NCBI GenBank assembly: GCA_938003985.1
Contig: CALKWZ010000037.1
Coordinates: forward strand, 1 to 7,878
Reading direction: 5' to 3'
Origin: an uncultured Verrucomicrobiota bacterium
GTDB taxonomy: Bacteria > Verrucomicrobiota > Kiritimatiellia > CAIQIC01 > Lenti-01
DNA length: 7,878 nt
Shown here piece by piece: positions 1 through 5,336 of this stretch. Numbering within the stretch: position 1 is the first letter of the stretch; each line of letters begins with the position of its first letter. Position numbers and translations under genes: made by a program. Under the pieces are notes generated by a model that did no database searches, had not been told where the DNA came from, and saw nothing but the letters and a program-made list of their open reading frames with translations.

Positions 1-31
1 TCTATCGGCTCCGGACCCCGCCCGCCACAAG

Positions 32-112
32 TTTTACGTAGAACGTAAAAACTTTCGCCGGGTTTTACGTAGCACGTAAAAACTTTGCGCAATTTTTACG
101 TACTACGTAAAA
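32..112. promoter_or_regulatory. Array of three 19-bp palindromes at 31-bp period (operator-like)
   Basis: Three copies of TTTTACGT-NNN-ACGTAAAA lie at 32-50, 63-81 and 94-112, with spacer triplets AGA, AGC and ACT. Their starts are exactly 31 bp apart, about three helical turns, so all would face the same side of the DNA. The first two copies share the extension AACTTT after the palindrome. The third is the most symmetric: 10-bp arms TTTTTACGTA and TACGTAAAAA around a single C at 103. The array is AT-rich in a GC-rich setting and lies about 30 bp upstream of the -35 element proposed for the secreted-protein gene. Helical phasing and position suggest a binding site for a dimeric regulator, possibly cooperative. 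No regulator in the window can be assigned to it. Confidence 0.75.
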
Positions 113-142
113 ACGGCTTTCCGGGTTGCGCGGAAGTAGGGA

Positions 143-170
143 TTGCCAACGACCGGAAATCCGCTAAGGT
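143..170 (+). promoter_or_regulatory. Probable sigma-70-type promoter of the secreted-protein gene
   Basis: TTGCCA (143-148) and TAAGGT (165-170) are separated by 16 bp. The -10 is weak against the consensus, but the layout TTGC, a GGAAA-containing spacer, then GCTA resembles the promoter proposed at 3044-3072. A start near 177 would leave a leader of about 36 bases before the ATG at 213 and almost none before the ATG at 180, which favours the downstream start. Confidence 0.35.
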
Positions 171-212
171 TATGCCGTCATGCAGAAGGCGCGGACAAGG
201 GGAGCTTGCGGA

Positions 213-1910
213 ATGATGCGCTGGTGGCTCGGGCTGGGCGCCATCGCCTGGGCCGGGGCGGCGGCGGGGCAGGCCGTGTTGCCGACCGGCCATTCGGGAC
301 CGTGGAGCAACAATGCCCTGTTGCCGGCGGGCTGGACGCAGGCGAATCTCACGGACTATGCCGTGAACTACGACGGCGCCGGCGGCAACGCCGCTCGCTT
401 CGATTCCACCAACGACGTGCTCCGCATCGATCTTTCCGGAACGCCGGAAGAAATCACCTACTGGATCCAGCACAACGCGGCCAGCGGCTACGTCTTCCAG
501 GTCGAAGAATCCGCGGATGGCGCGGCTTGGACGGACGTGGCGACGTACGCCGGTTCCGGCCTGCCCAGCGTGGCCCAGCCGCGGACCAATCTGCTGCTGG
601 CCGCGTCCCGCCACGTCCGGTTCCGCTACGAGACGAAAACGATCGGGAACGTCGGCCTGGATGGGGTGGCCCTCCGCGGGTGGCCGACCAACTTCTGCGT
701 CACGTTCAATCGCCGCGACGGCTTCAGCGTCCAGACCGGCACCGTGGCGACGATCGTGGCGACGGCCCGCAACGGCGTGGAGCCGTACGAGGTTGCCTGG
801 GACACCACGCTCGGACCGGAGTACTGGTCGGCCAGCGGCGCCACGTTCACGATCGCGGCGAGCGCGCCGCGGGGCGACTACGTGGCGTGGGCGGCGGCGA
901 CGGACTCGGGCGATCCCATCCGGGCCGCGACGAATTCCGTGCGCTTCGCCGTGACGACGGTTTACGCGATCGCCATTGCCCCGGCGGTGCATGGGACGGT
1001 GGCGACGGAACCGGCGGAATATGCCGCCGGCGGCGAGACCGTGGTGGTTTGGGATACGCCGGAGGACGGCTACCAATTGGCTTCGCTGACGGTGGAACCC
1101 GACGGAGAAGCGCCGTTCCATCTGAACGCGGGGCGTTTCGCCATGCCCGCCACGGCGACGACGGTCCGGGCCGTGTTCGAGGAAATCCCGCCGCCGGGAA
1201 GCTACGTGGTGGATTTCGAGGATGCGGACAAATTCACGTATCCGGCGACCAATGTCGCGTTGAACGGGAAAGAATGGGAACTGGCGCAAACCTTGATCAC
1301 TACGGACACCAACAACGTCGTCGCGGGATTCAAGTCGGCGAGCATGCGCGACGGAACGAACGGCCCCAGCCTGACCTTGCTCGAGGATTTGACCAACGGC
1401 CTGGGTCGGCTGTCGTTCAAGTATCGCGCGGCCCGATCTGTCATCGATCCGGTGGACTGGCAGGCGGAATACAGCCGGGACGGCGGAACAAACTGGGTGC
1501 GGATCGGGCGGCCCTTCGCGCCGCCGGCCCTCGGCGTCGTGCAGTTCTTTTCCCGGGGCGTCCACGTGGCGGGACCGGTCCGGGTGCGGATCGTGCGCGG
1601 CTCGGCGAACGTCGTGGAGGCCAGTCGGCTGATCGTGGACGACCTGGTGGCGACGCCGTACGACGGTCTCGGGCCGACGGTCATCGAAGACGCGGGGCCG
1701 GGTCCGGAGGCCGGGGAATTCCAAATCGAAGTGCCGGGCGGCTACGGTTTGGCCCGGGTGGAGGGGGCGGAGCCGGTCCTCGGCGGTTGCGGTCCATGGT
1801 CGAACTTGACCGCCGGCGTGCAGTACGGGGTGAGCAACGCGACCGTCGCGGTCTGGACGGTACCGGGCGCGCGCCAATGGCTGCGCCTTTATCTGGTCCC
1901 GTTGCCTTAA
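213..1910 (+). CDS. Secreted multi-module beta-sandwich protein with an InlB-type repeat
   Basis: This 565-residue protein has no recognised enzymatic domain and is probably exported. The ATG at 213 is chosen because AAGGGGAG (197-204) lies 8 bases upstream and the product then begins with a clean signal peptide (MMRWWLGLGAIAWAGAAAG, cleavage near residue 19). An in-frame ATG at 180 would add 11 polar residues. Approximate modules are: 20-155, a beta-sandwich domain of the type used for ligand or carbohydrate contact; 156-248, an Ig-like region; 249-325, a divergent InlB B-repeat (pattern HGTV...GYQL.SLTV...F.MPA...V.AVFEE); 330-480, a second sandwich domain (DGGTNWVRIG); then a tail ending WLRLYLVPLP. 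No sorting signal or membrane anchor is visible at the C-terminus. It stands alone, convergent with the lipoprotein gene, and is preceded by the palindrome array, which probably controls it. A role at the cell surface or in adhesion is inference. Confidence 0.85.
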   Translation: MMRWWLGLGAIAWAGAAAGQAVLPTGHSGPWSNNALLPAGWTQANLTDYAVNYDGAGGNAARFDSTNDVLRIDLSGTPEEITYWIQHNAASGYVFQVEESADGAAWTDVATYAGSGLPSVAQPRTNLLLAASRHVRFRYETKTIGNVGLDGVALRGWPTNFCVTFNRRDGFSVQTGTVATIVATARNGVEPYEVAWDTTLGPEYWSASGATFTIAASAPRGDYVAWAAATDSGDPIRAATNSVRFAVTTVYAIAIAPAVHGTVATEPAEYAAGGETVVVWDTPEDGYQLASLTVEPDGEAPFHLNAGRFAMPATATTVRAVFEEIPPPGSYVVDFEDADKFTYPATNVALNGKEWELAQTLITTDTNNVVAGFKSASMRDGTNGPSLTLLEDLTNGLGRLSFKYRAARSVIDPVDWQAEYSRDGGTNWVRIGRPFAPPALGVVQFFSRGVHVAGPVRVRIVRGSANVVEASRLIVDDLVATPYDGLGPTVIEDAGPGPEAGEFQIEVPGGYGLARVEGAEPVLGGCGPWSNLTAGVQYGVSNATVAVWTVPGARQWLRLYLVPLP

Positions 1911-1916
1911 AATCCG

Positions 1917-1937
1917 CGCGCCGCCGGAAAAGGCGCG
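1917..1937 (-). terminator. Possible hairpin terminator between convergent genes
   Basis: CGCGCC (1917-1922) can pair with GGCGCG (1932-1937) around a 9-base loop. Read on the minus strand, the stem is followed a few bases later by TTTT (complement of 1910-1913), so it could end transcription of the minus-strand lipoprotein gene about 70 bases past its stop. The plus strand has no T-run. GC-rich DNA forms such stems readily by chance, so confidence is low. Confidence 0.25.
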
Positions 1938-2008
1938 GCGTGCCACCCGCCCGCGAATGCGGGGCGATCGCATGGTCGGCGGGTTCCGGCATGTCCTGAT
2001 CCGGGGCG

Positions 2009-2935
2009 TCAGGGCCGCAAGCCTTCGCCCAGCGCCTGGATGGCCGGCGCGTCGTGTTGCGCGTTCCGGAAGGCGTAGTAGCCGGCAACCGGTGATCCTT
2101 TGGCTTTGACCATGCGCACCCAGGCGCGGAGCTTGTCGGGGTCTCCCGGTCCGTCCATCGAACCGTCCCGCGACAACAGGCGGATCAGGTCTCCGCTGTC
2201 GGAAACGATCAGGGCATCGGACGGATAATCATCCGTGCCGAGCAACGGGTGCCATGCGCGAAACGCGGCCCATGGCTCCGTTTGGACGGGCCGACCTTCG
2301 TTTCCGTTGCAGACCAAGGTGAAGCCATCCAGCCGTTCGGCGCATCGGGCTTCAAGCTGGTAGCCGGCGGCGGTCTTCGTCTCGGCGCAAGGTTGGACGA
2401 CGACGTTTTGCGCGCCGTGAGACCGGATGAGATCGATGGCCCATTCGATCCAATCCGCTTGCGCCGCCAGCGGGATCCCGGGGTCGCCATAGCGGCTGAA
2501 GCCGGTGTTGTCGTTCCCGATCGTCACGAAGAGCCACAGGCCGCGGCTCCTGCACCAGCCGAGCAGCTGGCGGTACGCGGTTTCCGTCGCGGCTTTGGCC
2601 GCTTCGCTTCCGAACGTTGCGGTGCCGCCCCATCCGCCGAGTTCGATGATATAGCCGCTAACGCCGGCGTCCGCGCAGGCCGCGACGTCGGCCTGCAACG
2701 CAGCGAGTCCGGCGCTGGCCCACGTGTTGGCTCTTCCATACCAGGCTTGCGTTTCGCCTGCGCGAATCGGCGGGGGGGCCTGGGCTTCGTCTTCGCAGCC
2801 GACAAGGCTGCCGCCGATCAGCACCGCCGCCGCACTCCCCACCAGGAACGGCACTGTCAAGATGGCCATACCGGTTTTCACACGAAACCAATTCCGCCAA
2901 ACCGTTTCTCGTTCGGCGCGAATGCCTTTTCCCAT
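2009..2935 (-). CDS. Putative lipoprotein with a TIM-barrel-like body, unknown function
   Basis: The longest frame gives 308 residues. A hydrophobic stretch (about residues 23-43) leads to the lipobox LVGC with Cys47, so the mature protein should begin at that cysteine and be anchored in a membrane by lipid. No strong ribosome-binding site precedes the ATG at 2935. An in-frame GTG at 2881 or ATG at 2869 would give a more usual lipoprotein signal length (Cys at 29 or 25), and one of these may be the real start. The mature part alternates helices with strands (SGYIIELGG, LWLFVTIGND, NVVVQPCAE, FTLVCNGNE, DALIVSDSG, VAGYYAFRN), a spacing like the (beta/alpha)8 barrels of glycoside hydrolases, with acidic residues at strand ends. 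I recognise no specific family, so a carbohydrate-active role is only a guess. It is divergent from the thioredoxin-like gene and convergent with the secreted-protein gene. Confidence 0.8.
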   Translation of the reverse strand: MGKGIRAERETVWRNWFRVKTGMAILTVPFLVGSAAAVLIGGSLVGCEDEAQAPPPIRAGETQAWYGRANTWASAGLAALQADVAACADAGVSGYIIELGGWGGTATFGSEAAKAATETAYRQLLGWCRSRGLWLFVTIGNDNTGFSRYGDPGIPLAAQADWIEWAIDLIRSHGAQNVVVQPCAETKTAAGYQLEARCAERLDGFTLVCNGNEGRPVQTEPWAAFRAWHPLLGTDDYPSDALIVSDSGDLIRLLSRDGSMDGPGDPDKLRAWVRMVKAKGSPVAGYYAFRNAQHDAPAIQALGEGLRP

Positions 2936-3043
2936 TGGAACGGTACGATGGCCGGCAACGATATTCCAATTGACGGATGGCCGCGATGGGGGAACGGCGT
3001 CCCGAGGGAGTCGAATCTTCCTTTCCGGATCGGGGCGAAATGA

Positions 3044-3072
3044 TTGCGGACAAGGGAAACCCGGGCTATCTT
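3044..3072 (+). promoter_or_regulatory. Probable promoter of the thioredoxin-like gene
   Basis: TTGCGG (3044-3049) and TATCTT (3067-3072) are separated by 17 bp. They lie just upstream of the ribosome-binding site AGGAGG (3083-3088) and the GTG start at 3094. The same TTGCGG-17-TA hexamer arrangement precedes the tRNA-Ser gene. Confidence 0.4.
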
Positions 3073-3093
3073 GCAGGCAGAGAGGAGGTGGCC

Positions 3094-3678
3094 GTGAGTT
3101 TTACCTTGGGAATCGGCGCTCCGGCGCCGGATTTTCGCCTGCCGGCGACGGACGGGAAGAAATACGCGCTGGCGGATTTCGCCGACGCGGCGACGCTGGT
3201 GATATTCTTCACCTGCAACCACTGCCCCTACGTGATCGGATCGGACGAGACCACGCGGGCGACGGCGGAAAAGTTCAAGGCGCGCGGCGTGCGGTTCGTC
3301 GGGATCAATTCCAACAGCAAACACACCTACGCCGAGGACGACTTCGCGCACATGGTCGGGCGCATGGAGGAGTTCCGGTTCCCGTGGGTTTACCTGCACG
3401 ACGAAGCGCAGTCGGCGGCGCTGGCGTACGGGGCGCTGCGGACGCCGCATTTCTTCGTGTTCGACCGCGCGCGCCGGCTGGTCTACACCGGGCGGGCGCT
3501 GGACAATCCGCGCGAGCCGCAAAAAGCCACGGTCAACGACCTCGAGCGCGCGCTGGACGAAATCGTCGCGGGCCGGCCGGTGAGCGTGCCGCTGACGAAT
3601 CCCATCGGGTGCAACGTGAAGTGGGAGGGGCGGGCCAAGCACTGGATGCCGCCGGAGGCGTGCGACCTGGTGCGGTAG
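3094..3678 (+). CDS. Thioredoxin-fold protein of the PRX_like1 (AhpC/TSA-related) type
   Basis: This is a 194-residue thiol-disulfide or peroxiredoxin-like protein. The start is GTG at 3094, because AGGAGG (3083-3088) sits 5 bases upstream and the product then begins directly at the thioredoxin fold (FTLGIGAPAPDFRLPATDG). An in-frame ATG at 2977 would add 39 residues unlike the family. Key features are the active-site motif FTCNHCPYV with Cys41 and Cys44, the cis-proline region RTPHF (Pro118), and the C-terminal IGCNVKW with Cys173, a hallmark of this subfamily. There is no signal peptide, so it probably acts in the cytoplasm. Physiological substrate and electron donor cannot be read from the sequence. 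It ends 13 bp from the convergent zinc-ribbon gene and appears monocistronic. Confidence 0.92.
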   Translation: MSFTLGIGAPAPDFRLPATDGKKYALADFADAATLVIFFTCNHCPYVIGSDETTRATAEKFKARGVRFVGINSNSKHTYAEDDFAHMVGRMEEFRFPWVYLHDEAQSAALAYGALRTPHFFVFDRARRLVYTGRALDNPREPQKATVNDLERALDEIVAGRPVSVPLTNPIGCNVKWEGRAKHWMPPEACDLVR

Positions 3679-3691
3679 GCGCGGGCGCGGC

Positions 3692-4102
3692 TCAGGAGAG
3701 CCCGAGCCATTCCGCCAGGCTGCGGACGATCTGCCCGTGGCCGGCGCGCAGGTAGATGCCCATTTGCGCGATCAGGGCGTAGGCGGCGGCGAATTGCGCG
3801 AGGGCAAAGCCGGCGACGGTGAACTGGCTGACGCTGACGACGCCAACGCCGAACTGGGACAAAACGAAGATGCCGCAAGCGAACTGGCCGACGGCGAACA
3901 CGCCGCGGGCGGGGACGGGCATCCGGTTGGGGCGGTACTTGAACGAGACGTGGAGCAGCGGCAGGCCGAAGAGCGTCGTCCTGGTTTTGTATTCGAAGCC
4001 CCAGCCGTCCCACTTCGCGCGGGCCGGGAAGGGGGCGCCGCAATGCGGGCAGGCCTGGGCCTGTTCGGAGATTTCCCGTTGGCATTCGCGGCACGGTTTC
4101 AC
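3692..4102 (-). CDS. Zinc-ribbon protein with an exact 10-residue repeat in its C-terminal half
   Basis: The product is 136 residues. The GTG start at 4102 overlaps the stop of the upstream HD-GYP gene in the sequence GTGA, implying translational coupling. A longer frame runs upstream but is only a shadow of the HD-GYP gene. Residues 4-21 form a zinc ribbon with Cys4, Cys7, Cys18 and Cys21 (CREC...CPHC). Residues about 36-56 (FEYKTRTTLFGLPLLHVSFKY) are a linker seen, as I recall, in other zinc-ribbon/Gly-Gln repeat proteins. Residues 67-118 are hydrophobic and repeat with glutamine at 73, 83, 93, 103 and 113, four of the five followed by Phe and the last by Met. This suggests either stacked membrane hairpins or a small solenoid. 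Function is unknown; operon context suggests a link to cyclic-di-GMP signalling. Confidence 0.82.
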   Translation of the reverse strand: MKPCRECQREISEQAQACPHCGAPFPARAKWDGWGFEYKTRTTLFGLPLLHVSFKYRPNRMPVPARGVFAVGQFACGIFVLSQFGVGVVSVSQFTVAGFALAQFAAAYALIAQMGIYLRAGHGQIVRSLAEWLGLS

Positions 4103-5235
4103 GGGCGCGCGGCGCCTTTGCGTTCGTCGAAGTAGCGTTCCCGCACGGCGCGGACTTCGTCGGCGCGGCGTTGGAGCGCCGCGACCACGGCCGCGTCGAG
4201 CTTGCCGGCGGCGACCATGCGGTCGAGTTCGGCGAACGCTTCCGGGAACGGCCAGGCCGGCTTGTAGGGGCGCGGGGAGGTCAGGGCGTCGAAGACGTCG
4301 GCGACGGTGACGATGCGGGCCTCGAGCGGGATGGCGTCGCCGCGCGCGCCCTGCGGGTAGCCGCTGCCGTCGAGGAATTCGTGGTGGTAGGCGACGATGT
4401 TGCGCAGCAGGGTCACGTGGGGCAGCTCGCGCAGGGCCAGGTCGGCGATCATCTGGTCGAGGACGGCGCTGCCGCGGTTCACGTGCGTCTTCATCGTTTC
4501 CCAATCCGCGCCGGCGAGGGGGCCGGGCCGCAGCAGGATGTGGTCGGGGATGCCGATCTTGCCGACGTCGTGCAGCGGCGCGAAGAGAAACACGAGTTCG
4601 ACGAATTCGTCGGTCAGGCCATGGTCCGGGGCGAGTTCCTTGGCGGCGATGCGCGCGTAGCGGGACATGCGTTCGAGGTGGGTGCCGGTCTCGAAATCGC
4701 GCAGATCGCAGAACGCGCGGGCGACGTCCACCGAGCCGGCCAGCGCGCGGATGGTCAGCAGTTCGCCGGCGATGAGGAGGGACACGAGGTTGGCGTAGAG
4801 TTCGAGGTGCCGCTGCTCGGCGCCCGAAAAGGCGTCCGGCCGGCGGGAGTCGAAGAAGAGCATGCCGGTGAAGGCGCCTTGGCCGTACATCGGGATCGTC
4901 AGCGAGGTGCGGTAGCCCTCCTCGATGATCCAGGCGGAATGGGCGTTGTGCGGTTCGAGGGCGGCGGGGATGTCCGTCAGCAGGCGGCGGCCGCCGCGGC
5001 GGGCCAGGTCGAAAAGCGAGCGGCTGGCGGAGAGCTTGTATTCGTAGCCGCGCAAGGCTTCGCCGGCGAGCGTGCTGTGGACGAAGGTCTTGAGCAGGTC
5101 GTCGTCCGGGTCGTAGAGCGCGCAGCCGATGCGGTCCACCTGGGGGACGTCCGCGAGCAACTGACGGTGCAGCGCGCCCAGCCGTTCGCCGAGGCTGGAC
5201 GATTCGTTCGCGGCGGGTCGATCCATGCGGTTCAC
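4099..5235 (-). CDS. GAF plus HD-GYP cyclic-di-GMP phosphodiesterase
   Basis: The protein has 378 residues. It starts at GTG 5235, with GAGGA (complement of 5244-5248) 8 bases upstream; an internal ATG at 5226 is the alternative. Residues about 20-160 form a GAF-type sensor domain. Residues about 170-370 form an HD-GYP domain that hydrolyses cyclic-di-GMP. Expected metal-binding and signature residues are visible: Glu182 and His186 (ETGTH), His222-Asp223 with Lys226 (HDVGKIGIPD), His251 (MKTHVNRG), His284-His285, the GYP signature (HHEFLDGSGYP), and Asp313 in VADVFDALTS. It should therefore be active. There is no transmembrane segment, so it acts in the cytoplasm, with activity presumably tuned by whatever the GAF domain senses. 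It is the first gene of a two-gene operon with the zinc-ribbon repeat protein. Confidence 0.95.
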   Translation of the reverse strand: MNRMDRPAANESSSLGERLGALHRQLLADVPQVDRIGCALYDPDDDLLKTFVHSTLAGEALRGYEYKLSASRSLFDLARRGGRRLLTDIPAALEPHNAHSAWIIEEGYRTSLTIPMYGQGAFTGMLFFDSRRPDAFSGAEQRHLELYANLVSLLIAGELLTIRALAGSVDVARAFCDLRDFETGTHLERMSRYARIAAKELAPDHGLTDEFVELVFLFAPLHDVGKIGIPDHILLRPGPLAGADWETMKTHVNRGSAVLDQMIADLALRELPHVTLLRNIVAYHHEFLDGSGYPQGARGDAIPLEARIVTVADVFDALTSPRPYKPAWPFPEAFAELDRMVAAGKLDAAVVAALQRRADEVRAVRERYFDERKGAARP

Positions 5236-5255
5236 GCGAATGGTCCTCAGCCCGC

Positions 5256-5284
5256 AGTGTCCATTTTCGGCCGTCGCAGGTCAA
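5256..5284 (-). promoter_or_regulatory. Probable promoter of the HD-GYP operon
   Basis: On the minus strand TTGACC (complement of 5279-5284) and GACACT (complement of 5256-5261) are 17 bp apart. The expected start point is near 5249, directly before the GAGGA ribosome-binding site, so the leader would be very short (about 14 bases). Confidence 0.45.
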
Positions 5285-5307
5285 GCCCGCGCGGCGGAAA
5301 AAGGCGC

Positions 5308-5336
5308 TTGCGGAAACGGAGCGCATCGCCTAGGGT
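5308..5336 (+). promoter_or_regulatory. Promoter of tRNA-Ser(GCT)
   Basis: TTGCGG (5308-5313) and TAGGGT (5331-5336) are 17 bp apart, and the -10 ends 16 bases before the tRNA 5' end at 5353. The stop codon of the recombinase frame on the opposite strand (5330-5332) overlaps this -10 element. Confidence 0.5.

Noticed and set aside
32..112. CRISPR array
   Set aside because: Units are internally palindromic with only about 12-base linkers, there are three copies, and no cas genes are near. It fits an operator array better.
96..1973. Long open minus-strand frame of 625 codons opposite the secreted-protein gene
   Set aside because: Arginine- and proline-rich shadow of the plus-strand gene in GC-rich DNA. 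It has no domain pattern, and the plus strand has a signal peptide, ribosome-binding site and InlB-type repeat.
4103..5326. N-terminal extension of the zinc-ribbon gene to a 544-codon frame
   Set aside because: The added part is arginine-rich and lies fully opposite-frame within the HD-GYP gene. The GTG at 4102 with its 4-base overlap and immediate zinc ribbon is a better start.
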